5,673 bases of DNA from the NCBI GenBank assembly GCA_007122945.1, contig SKSP01000061.1, positions 1-5,673 of the forward strand. The letters are read 5' to 3'. The position numbers and the translations under genes were made by a program. Each line of letters opens with the position of its first letter. Position 1 is the first letter of the stretch. The notes beneath the pieces were generated by a model. That model was not told where the DNA came from and made no database searches. It saw only the letters and a list, made by a program, of their open reading frames with translations. Positions 1-5,003 of this stretch are shown here, one piece after another. This stretch comes from Ilumatobacteraceae bacterium (GTDB lineage Bacteria > Actinomycetota > Acidimicrobiia > Acidimicrobiales > Ilumatobacteraceae).

Positions 1-462
1 GACGTCGAGCACCATCACACCCAGCGACGGGTCGTCTCCCTGGATGCCGAAGGGGCGGACCTGCAGAGCGGTCGCCGCAGCCATGCCCGGCGCCGGCTCG
101 TCCGTCACCCCGGTCGTCGGCGGGGCCGTGTCGGCGGGTGGCGCCGTGATCGGCGCGGCCGTCGGGTCGGGGTCACGCATCGGCTCCGGATCAACAGTGG
201 TCGTCGGCGTGTCGGCGGGATCCACGTCGCGGATCGCTTCGTCACCCAGTCCCGGGATCACGACGAACCCGACCACTGCCGCTGCCGCCGCGGCCGCACC
301 GATCGCCGCGAACAGGCGCCATCGGCCAGCGCGTCGGCCGTTCGTTCGCTCACTCGTCTGTGCGAACGTCGCGGCATCCGGCGGTGCGGGGGCGTCCGCG
401 ACGGCGTCGGCGACCAGGTCACGGATCCGGCGATCCAGATCACGGTCCGGCGTTCCACTCAT
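1..462 (-). CDS. Single-pass membrane protein, sigma-factor partner (5' part; C-terminus outside window)
   Basis: The frame is open from the ATG at 460-462 to the window edge, giving 154 codons with no stop, so only the N-terminal part is present. Residues 1-45 are charged and start MSGTPDRDLDRRIRDLV, which would be cytoplasmic. Residues about 49-70 form one hydrophobic Ala/Val-rich membrane segment. After it comes a Pro/Thr/Asp-rich linker (about 75-125) that would lie outside the cell, then the start of a folded part (LQVRPFGIQGDD). This N-in topology, in a gene directly behind a sigma-type gene, is typical of actinobacterial anti-sigma factors and companion membrane proteins. However, I see no zinc-finger HxxxCxxC anti-sigma motif in the cytoplasmic part. 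The start codon overlaps the stop of the upstream sigma-like frame (ATGA), and GGGAGGTG lies just upstream, which supports the start and translational coupling. An anti-sigma role is inference; a plain sigma-operon membrane protein is equally possible. Confidence 0.8.
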   Translation of the reverse strand, partial: MSGTPDRDLDRRIRDLVADAVADAPAPPDAATFAQTSERTNGRRAGRWRLFAAIGAAAAAAAVVGFVVIPGLGDEAIRDVDPADTPTTTVDPEPMRDPDPTAAPITAPPADTAPPTTGVTDEPAPGMAAATALQVRPFGIQGDDPSLGVMVLDV

Positions 463-641
463 GTCGTCACCTCCCGGTCGTCCAACAGACCTCGCAACTG
501 GTCACGTCCCCGCGCGAGTTGTTTGCGCACGGCGCCCTCGCTCACCTCGAGCATCTCTGCGGCGGTGAGATCCATCCAGTACGCCAGGAACACGACGATG
601 CGCTGCTGCTCGGACAGCTCCGCCAGCACATACGACGCCAC
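459..641 (-). CDS. Sigma-70 region 4-only protein, probable N-terminally truncated ECF sigma factor
   Basis: This is a 60-residue frame from a GTG at 639-641. Residues LAELSEQQRIVVFLAYWMDL followed by LTAAEM...VSEGAVRKQLARGRDQLR match sigma-70 region 4 (the -35-binding helix-turn-helix) of ECF sigma factors. Two things are wrong for a working sigma factor. Region 2, which contacts the -10 element and core polymerase, is absent; the space upstream is occupied by yajQ. The helix-turn-helix is also about three residues shorter than the usual AEIAEVLGVSEG arrangement, reading AEMLEVSEG. The same frame stays open upstream to at least about 850 without ATG, GTG or TTG. The stretch at 642-719 reads like a sigma linker (LTGERNALARLAF), suggesting that coding once reached the yajQ stop codon. 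The stop overlaps the next gene (ATGA), so translation may still be coupled. It is either a decayed ECF sigma gene or a region-4-only regulator; I lean to decay. Confidence 0.65.
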   Translation of the reverse strand: MASYVLAELSEQQRIVVFLAYWMDLTAAEMLEVSEGAVRKQLARGRDQLRGLLDDREVTT

Positions 642-715
642 CGCACCCCGGATCGGGTGACACGGCGCCTCGTGCTCGACGAAAGCGAGGCGCGCGAGGG
701 CGTTGCGTTCCCCTG

Positions 716-1204
716 TCAGTCGCGGAAGTTCTGGAACTGCAGGGGGATGCCGAGGTCGGCGCCCTTGAGCTCGGCCATGACCGATTGCAGGTGATCGCGC
801 TTCTTCGACTGCACCCGGATCGAGTCGCCCTGGGTCTGGCTGTTGACGCCCTTCGGGCCGATCTCCTTGATCAGCTTGTTGATCTCGCGGGCCTTGTCGG
901 AGGAGATGCCGACCTTGATCTCGACCGTCTGGCGCACCGTGTTCTGGGTGGCCTCCTCGATCTCGCCGTACTCGACGCCCTTCAACGACACGCCACGCTT
1001 GACGAGCCTCTCCTCGAGCACGACCCGCAGCGCGGCGAGCCGGTCCTCGCTCACGCTGCGCAGCGTCAGCACGAGCTCGTTCTGCTCGATCGAGGAGTCG
1101 GTGTTCTTGAAGTCGAAGCGGGTGCTGATCTCGCGCTGGGCCTGGTCGACGGCGTTGCGGACCTCCTGGCGGTCGACCTCGGAGACGATGTCGAAGCTGG
1201 GCAT
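716..1204 (-). CDS. yajQ: YajQ family nucleotide-binding protein
   Basis: The 162-residue product matches the YajQ (UPF0234) family over its full, normal length. It has the hallmark N-terminus MPSFDIVSEVDRQEVRNAVD, then RFDFKNTDSSIE, the middle VGISSDKAREINKLIKEIG, and the family C-terminus IPLQFQNFRD. Family members fold as two ferredoxin/RRM-like domains, are cytoplasmic and bind nucleotides or nucleic acid; a Xanthomonas member has been reported as a cyclic di-GMP-binding regulator. The exact role here cannot be read from the sequence. The ATG at 1202-1204 is chosen because family proteins begin exactly here. A longer frame from 1342 would run antisense through the tRNA gene and adds non-conserved residues. 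No convincing Shine-Dalgarno site precedes this ATG, but a TAACCT -10-like hexamer ends 7 nt before it. The gene is divergent from tRNA-Tyr and upstream of the sigma remnant, 74 nt away. Confidence 0.96.
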   Translation of the reverse strand: MPSFDIVSEVDRQEVRNAVDQAQREISTRFDFKNTDSSIEQNELVLTLRSVSEDRLAALRVVLEERLVKRGVSLKGVEYGEIEEATQNTVRQTVEIKVGISSDKAREINKLIKEIGPKGVNSQTQGDSIRVQSKKRDHLQSVMAELKGADLGIPLQFQNFRD

Positions 1205-1211
1205 GGCGCGC

Positions 1212-1217
1212 AGGTTA
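1212..1217 (-). promoter_or_regulatory. Candidate -10 element of a leaderless yajQ transcript
   Basis: On the minus strand TAACCT (TAnnnT) ends exactly 7 nt before the yajQ ATG. That spacing would place the transcription start at or next to the A of the start codon. No Shine-Dalgarno site is visible, and leaderless mRNAs are common in actinobacteria. No recognisable -35 hexamer lies at the right distance, so this is suggestive only. Confidence 0.35.
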
Positions 1218-1269
1218 CCGAATCCGCCGTTCGTCGCCGGATGGAGGAGCGGAACGCCGGCCCCGCCGG

Positions 1270-1275
1270 TACGAT
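1270..1275 (+). promoter_or_regulatory. Candidate -10 element of the tRNA-Tyr gene
   Basis: TACGAT (TAnnAT type) lies 17 nt before the mature tRNA 5' end, giving a predicted start about 10 nt upstream of the tRNA. It overlaps the 8-bp palindrome ACGATCGT (1271-1278). No good TTGACA-like -35 is seen at 16-18 nt spacing, so confidence is low. The whole tRNA/yajQ intergenic space is 88 nt. Confidence 0.35.
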
Positions 1276-1292
1276 CGTCGGCCGTCATCGAT

Positions 1293-1378
1293 GGGTCGGT
1301 GCCCGAGCGGCCAAAGGGAGCAGACTGTAAATCTGCCGGCATTCGCCTACGGAGGTTCGAATCCTTCCCGGCCCACCA
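1293..1378 (+). tRNA. tRNA-Tyr (anticodon GTA)
   Basis: A full class II cloverleaf can be folded by hand. The acceptor GGGTCGG (1293-1299) pairs with CCGGCCC (1368-1374), including one G-U pair. The D arm is CCC/GGG at 1302-1318. The anticodon stem GCAGA/TCTGC (1320-1324/1332-1336) closes the loop CTGTAAA with anticodon GTA at 1327-1329. A long variable arm contains the hairpin GGC-ATTC-GCC (1338-1347), as expected for bacterial tRNA-Tyr. The T arm GGAGG/CCTTC encloses TTCGAAT. The discriminator is A1375 and the 3' CCA (1376-1378) is encoded. It is transcribed divergently from yajQ and followed after 9 nt by a GC-rich hairpin. The nearby exported-protein and TetR genes show no integrase or att-like copy of the tRNA 3' end, so there is no sign that it served as an integration site. 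Confidence 0.97.
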
Positions 1379-1387
1379 TCATGCGAT

Positions 1388-1428
1388 CGGCCGGCCCGCG
1401 GGTGCGGGTGCGGCCGGCCGTTCCATTT
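1388..1428 (+). terminator. Intrinsic terminator of tRNA-Tyr
   Basis: A perfect 9-bp inverted repeat, CGGCCGGCC (1388-1396) and GGCCGGCCG (1412-1420), encloses a 15-nt loop. It is followed by TTCCATTT, a broken T tract. It begins 9 nt after the tRNA CCA end. The hairpin is very stable but the T tract is weak, as is usual in high-GC actinobacteria. Its position argues for a tRNA terminator rather than a control element of the cupin gene, whose start lies about 60 nt further on. Confidence 0.7.
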
Positions 1429-1479
1429 CCCCGAGACTTCTCCGAGACGTCGATCGCTCCGATCCGTCAGCATGGGGTC

Positions 1480-1749
1480 ATGGACCCCGACGAGACGACC
1501 GATCTGGACCTGCACGAGGAGCACCCCGAAGGTGACGAGATCGTCCACCTCGTGTCGCGTGCCGTCGACCTCGTGCTCGACCTCGCCGACGGACCCTTCC
1601 GGGTCCCGCTCCGGGCCGGTCGCACCGTCGTGGTGCCCCGCGGCGTGTGGCACACGGCGGTCGTTCGTCGGCCGGGTACGGCGATCCACGTGACCTTCGG
1701 CGAGGGGACCCGTCACCGTCCCCTCGGCGAGGGCCCCGCCCTGGAGTGA
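1480..1749 (+). CDS. Short cupin-domain protein
   Basis: The product has 89 residues. The second cupin motif is exact: G47-x5-P53-R-G55-V-W-H58 (AGRTVVVPRGVWHTAVV). The first is recognisable as H12/H15...D19-E20 followed by a strand (HPEGDEIVHLVSRAVDLVLD), but the Gly that normally closes it is Arg27. Small cupins of the type HPxGDE...LSG...VVPRGxWH...VTxGxGTxHRP fold as a single beta-barrel and usually bind a divalent metal through the two motifs' His and Glu residues. Here H12/H15, E20 and H58 are candidate ligands. The protein lacks the 20-30 residues that usually form the first barrel strands. The frame is open upstream to 1291, but that part reads through the tRNA and its terminator and is not coding. 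The ATG at 1480 is the first sensible start, although only a weak GGGG precedes it. It converges on tetR. Substrate and reaction are unknown. Confidence 0.72.
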   Translation: MDPDETTDLDLHEEHPEGDEIVHLVSRAVDLVLDLADGPFRVPLRAGRTVVVPRGVWHTAVVRRPGTAIHVTFGEGTRHRPLGEGPALE

Positions 1750-1774
1750 CGGTGCGCCTCGCTCACCCACCGTC
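1748..1774. terminator. Possible bidirectional terminator between cupin and tetR
   Basis: A 7-bp inverted repeat, GACGGTG (1748-1754) and CACCGTC (1768-1774), has a 13-nt loop. It spans the 13-nt gap between the convergent stop codons and overlaps both gene ends. An inner GGTG/CACC pair (1751-1754/1764-1767) offers an alternative fold. There is no T tract on either strand, so function as a terminator is inferred mainly from position. Confidence 0.35.
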
Positions 1775-2377
1775 GACGACCAGCGCGCGCCGTGCGACGA
1801 TCTGTAGTCGCTCGGTGAGCCGCTCCTCGCCCCAGCCGCGCTCGGTGCCGAGCTCGACGATGAACTCCACCGACATGAGCGCGCACAGCATGTCGGCAGC
1901 CGCCTGTGCCGTCCAGGGCGGGGCGAGCCGGCCTTCGTCGGCGAGCCGCGCGGCCAGCCCGCGGCAGGCCTCGTGCCACCTTCCCCGCGCCTCGCTCCAC
2001 AGCGCCTCCGCGTCGGGGTCGTCGTGACGGATCCGGTCGACGGCGCGCATGATCGACGCGATCCGCGAGTGGTACGACACGACGTGTCGGGCCCAGGCGT
2101 CGAGGGCCTGCACGGCGTCGGCCGCTTCGGAGATCGGGCGGAGCGAACGTTCGAGGTCCAACCGCTCGTCGACCGCCTCCCGCAGGGCCAGGAACAGCTC
2201 GCCCCGGGACGCGAAGTGCAGGTACACCGCCCGCCGGCTGACGCCGGCCTCCTCGGCCACCGCGGCCATCGTGGTGTCGGCGGCGCCGCGTCGTTCGAGC
2301 AGCCGCCACGTGGCGTCGAGGATGGCCGCACGCGTGTCGTGGCTCCGGCGGTTCTGAGGTTGGTCGATCCGGGTCAT
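1763..2377 (-). CDS. TetR/AcrR family transcriptional regulator
   Basis: The 204-residue product has the standard TetR layout. The N-terminal DNA-binding domain begins TRAAILDATWRLLERRGAA at residue 15. The helix-turn-helix follows at about 37-56 (MAAVAEEAGVSRRAVYLHFA), then the R58-G59-E60-L61-F62 segment that opens helix 4. The remainder is an all-helical ligand-binding and dimerisation domain, with helices around ALDAWARHVVSYHSRIASIM and AADMLCALMSVEFIVELG. Such proteins usually repress their own gene and a divergent neighbour until a small molecule binds. The ligand cannot be read from sequence. The ATG at 2375-2377 is chosen because the family similarity starts just after it. An in-frame ATG at 2441-2443 would add 22 Pro/Ala/Cys-rich residues of no known domain, but sits just downstream of promoter-like sequence, so it remains an alternative. 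The gene is divergent from the exported-protein operon across 129 nt, making that operon the first candidate target. Confidence 0.93.
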   Translation of the reverse strand: MTRIDQPQNRRSHDTRAAILDATWRLLERRGAADTTMAAVAEEAGVSRRAVYLHFASRGELFLALREAVDERLDLERSLRPISEAADAVQALDAWARHVVSYHSRIASIMRAVDRIRHDDPDAEALWSEARGRWHEACRGLAARLADEGRLAPPWTAQAAADMLCALMSVEFIVELGTERGWGEERLTERLQIVARRALVVDGG

Positions 2378-2457
2378 CCGCGGGCCGCCGTCGGGTCGGG
2401 AACACGGCGGAGCCGCACCGGGCGTCGCGGATGTGCACTCCATGGGCACGACTGAAC

Positions 2458-2463
2458 TACACT
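2458..2463 (+). promoter_or_regulatory. Candidate -10 of the exported-protein operon in the tetR divergent region
   Basis: TACACT fits the actinobacterial TAnnnT -10 pattern and would give a start near 2470, about 37 nt before the first gene. No clear -35 is seen. On the other strand TAGTTC (minus strand, 2454-2459) overlaps it and could serve tetR if the longer start at 2443 is used. The 129-nt gap (2378-2506) shows no strong perfect palindrome that I would call a TetR operator; the best is CACG...CGTG, spaced 16 nt, around 2447-2470. Confidence 0.3.
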
Positions 2464-2506
2464 GGGCGTGAAGATCCGAGATCGTGGGGAACAAGGCGTC
2501 AGCGGG

Positions 2507-3064
2507 ATGATCACACGAGCGTACCGGTGGTGTTGGGCGGTGCTGGCCGCGGCCCTCGTGGTCACGGCGTGCACCGGCGACGACGGGGCGAGCGACGGGA
2601 CCGGTCCCGATGTGGAGGCGGGTTCCGATGCCGGTGCCGTCGACGACGAGCGCTACGCCGCAGCGCTGGCGGCCAATCTCGGTGGTGCACCCGGCTCGCC
2701 GATCACGCCGGACCAGGCCGGCTGCGTCGCCCCGGCGATGATCGACCTGCTCGGCGGCCCGGACGCCATCGAGCGGGCCGGGCTCGGGCCCGACGACCTC
2801 GCCGTGGCCGATCCCGGCGTGCTGGCGACCAACGGCCTCGCCGTCGACGCTGCCGAGGCCGGCTCGCTCGGTGCGGTCGCCATCGACTGCGGGGTCGACC
2901 TGGTCGGCGCGATCGCCGACACGATGGGCGACGACCTCGCGGCGTCGGCCCGGACGTGCCTGGAGGGCGAGTTCGACGCCGACGTGGTCGGCCGGCTCCT
3001 CCTCGACGACCCGACGGCCACCGTCCGCGACGCCGTCCTCGCCTGCGCCCACCATCTCGACTGA
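2507..3064 (+). CDS. Exported lipoprotein, first gene of the surface-protein operon (function unknown)
   Basis: The product has 185 residues. MITRAYRWCWAVLAAALVVTACTG is a short lipoprotein signal peptide with a lipobox V19-T20-A21-C22, so C22 should be lipidated and the mature protein held on the outer face of the membrane. An acidic Gly/Asp linker (about 23-45) follows. The folded part begins at DERYAAALAANLGG and is predicted helical, with four further cysteines (in AGCVAP, IDCGVD, RTCLEG and LACAHH) that could form two disulfides. Its segments look loosely repeated: Cys, helix, a GLGPDDL or GEFDADVV turn, next Cys. I recognise no named family. ATG 2507 is preferred over the in-frame GTG at 2468 because the signal peptide begins there, and AAGG (2493-2496) gives a weak ribosome site. 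The next gene starts 18 nt after the stop, so the two are probably co-transcribed. Confidence 0.85.
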   Translation: MITRAYRWCWAVLAAALVVTACTGDDGASDGTGPDVEAGSDAGAVDDERYAAALAANLGGAPGSPITPDQAGCVAPAMIDLLGGPDAIERAGLGPDDLAVADPGVLATNGLAVDAAEAGSLGAVAIDCGVDLVGAIADTMGDDLAASARTCLEGEFDADVVGRLLLDDPTATVRDAVLACAHHLD

Positions 3065-3082
3065 CCGTCGCCAGGAGCCGAC

Positions 3083-4978
3083 ATGCGCACCACACCGAAC
3101 CGCACCGCCGTCGCCACCGGACTCGCCCTCGTCACCACGTTCGCGCTCGTCGCCACCGGCCACGCCGTCGGCGCGACGACCGGTGCGCCCACCGAGCACC
3201 CCGCCGATCGGGTCACCGCCGACGTGACCACCGCCGACGTCACCACCGGCGACAACACGTTCGGCAGCGGCCTCGCCGACGCCGTGCTCGACGCCAGCAG
3301 CACGATGTACGGCACGCGGGCGCTCGTCGAGACCCTCGACGACCCGAGCCCGTGGGTGCTCGCCCACGACCGGTTCCCCGACGGCGCCCCCGACGACCAC
3401 GCCCTGCTGTTCGCGACCGACGCCGGCGACGTGCTGTTCCTCGGCGGCGACGAGGTGTTCGCCCCGATGGTCGTGTCGATCGACCCGCACGACATGCTCG
3501 ACGTGCTCGGCCTCACGGGTGACGAGCTCTTCCCCGTGCTCGACGTCGAGGCCGACTGCCACGGCGATGCGATGTCGGTGCTGTGCCTCGGGGTCGACGC
3601 CACCGCCGGCGTCCTGTACGCCGTGCCCGGCGTGTACGTCGAGGAGATCTCCACGCTCCCGGCGGAGTTCATGCCGTCGGAGACCGAGGGAATGAGCGAT
3701 GGGTTGACGTCGGATCCGGATGCGGAGTTCTTCCCGTCGGAGACCGAGGGGATGAGCGATGGGTTGACGTCGGATCCGGATGCGGAGTTCATGCCGTCGC
3801 AGACCGAGGGGATGGCCGATGGGTTGACGGTGGATCCGGATGCGGAGTACTTCCCGTCGGAGACCGATGGGATGGCGAACGACCTGGCCGGGAACGACAA
3901 CGAGTGGCGGGCGCTGCCGAGCCCAGCGTTGCTGCGCGACGTGGTCGAGCTGCTGTGGTTCATGGACCAGACCAACCCCGAGAGCGAGCTGAAGGCGATG
4001 CTCGACGACGCGCTCGTCGGGTACGTGCCCGACCTCGACAGCGACTCGAGCGGGATGGTTCGCAGCGACCTCGCCGAGGGGGTGGTGACCGTGCTCCGCA
4101 GCGATCCCGATCTGCTCGACCTCGCACTCGGCATCGGCCGCTCACGACTCGACGGTCACCTGCTGGGCGACTACGACTACCCCGACTTCCTCGACATCCA
4201 ACTCGCACCGGGGGCGAGCAACGCCACCGAACGAGTGCGTGCGGTGCTCGCGATCGTCAACGACGCGCACGAGCTGGCACTCGTGCTCGACGACTGGGTC
4301 CGGACCCCGGGCCGGAACTTCAAGGTCGAGATCGAGGGCGTCACGCAGGCCGCGTGGTCGTGGATCACCGCGCCGTTGCTGCAGCCACGGATGTTCGACG
4401 AGGCCGACGCACTGTTCGGCAAGCGGACGGGCCTGCGTAGCGCCGAGCTCGCCGATCGCGTCGAGCAGATCCTCGTGCACCTCGACGACCGGGACACGTC
4501 TGCGGGCACGTTCGACGACGTCGTCGGACGGCTCCGGATCGCGATCGACCACGTCGGCGCCGGGCTGCGCTCGGACGACCCCGTCCTCGCCGCGGCCACC
4601 GACCCCGACGACCCCGACGAGCCCGGCCCCGACGAGCGCCTCGAGGCGGCGCCCGACGACGAACGCACGACCACCGACACCACCTCCGGCGAACCGGGCG
4701 GGACGACCGAACCGGAACGGCCGGCGACGACCGAACCGGGACGCACGACGACGACCGAACCCGAGCGCACGACGACGACGGTCGCCGAGCGTCCGGCGAC
4801 GACCGAACCGGAGCGCACGACGACGACGACGGTCCCGGAGCGCACGACGACGACGGTCGCCGAGCGTCCGGCGACGACCGAACCCGAGCGCACGACCACC
4901 ACGACCGAACCCGAGCGCACCACCACCACCACGACCACCGCGCCCGACCGCTCGACGACCACCACGCCGTCGCGCTGA
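3083..4978 (+). CDS. Large secreted repeat protein with Thr-rich C-terminal tail (function unknown)
   Basis: The product has 631 residues. AGGAG (3073-3077) sits 5 nt before the ATG. Residues 1-31 form a Sec signal peptide with a likely cleavage after V-G-A31; there is no lipobox. Residues about 50-193 are a compact mixed domain with one close cysteine pair (C159, C168), probably a disulfide. Residues 194-265 are 3.6 copies of a 20-residue acidic repeat, AEF(M/F)PSETEGM(S)DGLTSDPD. Residues about 270-505 are helix-rich (LLRDVVELLWFMDQ, ELADRVEQILVHLDD) and contain no cysteine that I can see. Residues 527-631 are an unstructured Thr/Glu/Pro/Arg tail that could be O-glycosylated. It ends in TTTTPSR with no LPXTG, membrane segment or charged anchor, so the protein is released or held by partners. 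It lies between two lipoprotein genes in a probable operon. I recognise no family; a surface scaffold or adhesin-like role is only a guess. Confidence 0.9.
   Translation: MRTTPNRTAVATGLALVTTFALVATGHAVGATTGAPTEHPADRVTADVTTADVTTGDNTFGSGLADAVLDASSTMYGTRALVETLDDPSPWVLAHDRFPDGAPDDHALLFATDAGDVLFLGGDEVFAPMVVSIDPHDMLDVLGLTGDELFPVLDVEADCHGDAMSVLCLGVDATAGVLYAVPGVYVEEISTLPAEFMPSETEGMSDGLTSDPDAEFFPSETEGMSDGLTSDPDAEFMPSQTEGMADGLTVDPDAEYFPSETDGMANDLAGNDNEWRALPSPALLRDVVELLWFMDQTNPESELKAMLDDALVGYVPDLDSDSSGMVRSDLAEGVVTVLRSDPDLLDLALGIGRSRLDGHLLGDYDYPDFLDIQLAPGASNATERVRAVLAIVNDAHELALVLDDWVRTPGRNFKVEIEGVTQAAWSWITAPLLQPRMFDEADALFGKRTGLRSAELADRVEQILVHLDDRDTSAGTFDDVVGRLRIAIDHVGAGLRSDDPVLAAATDPDDPDEPGPDERLEAAPDDERTTTDTTSGEPGGTTEPERPATTEPGRTTTTEPERTTTTVAERPATTEPERTTTTTVPERTTTTVAERPATTEPERTTTTTEPERTTTTTTTAPDRSTTTTPSR
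3662..3877 (+). repeat. 60-bp in-frame tandem repeat (3.6 copies)
   Basis: Units start at 3662, 3722, 3782 and 3842 (the last partial). Each encodes 20 residues of the pattern AEF-M/F-PSETEGMSDGLTSDPD. Units 1 and 2 differ at 3 of 60 bases and units 2 and 3 at 7, so the array is young or kept homogeneous. The fourth position alternates Met, Phe, Met, Phe, hinting at duplication of a 120-bp pair. All ten Asp codons inside are GAT and three Leu codons are TTG, unlike the GAC/CTC-rich flanks. The period is a multiple of three, so copy-number change keeps the frame. Confidence 0.95.
4763..4912 (+). repeat. 75-bp direct duplication within the Thr-rich tail
   Basis: Two adjacent 75-bp units (4763-4837 and 4838-4912) encode the 25-residue blocks beginning ERTTTTVAERPATTEPERTT, at residues 561 and 586. 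The first 47 bases are identical between units and differences are confined to the last part. Shorter TTTEPER motifs surround them. This is a low-complexity stalk that grows by slippage or unequal recombination. Confidence 0.9.
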
Positions 4979-4987
4979 ACGAACCCC

Positions 4988-4993
4988 AGGAGG
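4988..4993 (+). promoter_or_regulatory. Strong Shine-Dalgarno site fixing the start of the third operon gene
   Basis: AGGAGG is a perfect anti-16S match, 10 nt before the ATG at 5004. It lies in the 25-nt gap after the large secreted protein. It decides the start: the reading frame is open far upstream as an antiphase shadow of the preceding gene, but only this ATG has a ribosome site and opens a signal peptide. Confidence 0.85.
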
Positions 4994-5003
4994 ACACGAC
5001 GCC

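Noticed and set aside
44..568. Ala/Gly/Ser-rich plus-strand frame at the left edge
   Set aside because: It is antisense to the coupled membrane-protein gene, which has a start, ribosome site, membrane segment and ATGA overlap; the plus frame has none.
785..1330. Leu/Asp-rich plus-strand frame opposite yajQ
   Set aside because: It is the antisense shadow of yajQ, a full-length conserved family member.
1293..1378. tRNA-Tyr as an integration site for a genomic island
   Set aside because: No integrase and no second copy of the tRNA 3' end was found in the window, and the genes after it look native in style.
1291..1479. Longer cupin product starting at 1291
   Set aside because: It would translate the tRNA-Tyr gene and its terminator hairpin. 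The added residues show no cupin likeness.
1763..3562. A 599-residue minus-strand frame joining TetR to a long N-terminal extension
   Set aside because: The extension is the antisense shadow of the first lipoprotein gene and part of the secreted protein gene. TetR similarity begins only after the ATG at 2377.
3662..3877. CRISPR array
   Set aside because: Units are contiguous with no spacers, in frame with the host gene, and 60 bp long.
3583..4440. Second periodic frame through the 60-bp repeat
   Set aside because: Any 60-bp repeat is periodic in all frames. This one is Arg-rich with no start site and lies inside the secreted protein gene.
4177..4965. Val/Ser-rich minus-strand frame opposite the Thr-rich tail
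   Set aside because: Its V/S runs are the reverse complement of the ACG/ACC/GAC repeats. It has no signal or domain, and the plus-strand gene there has a ribosome site, a signal peptide and normal codon use.
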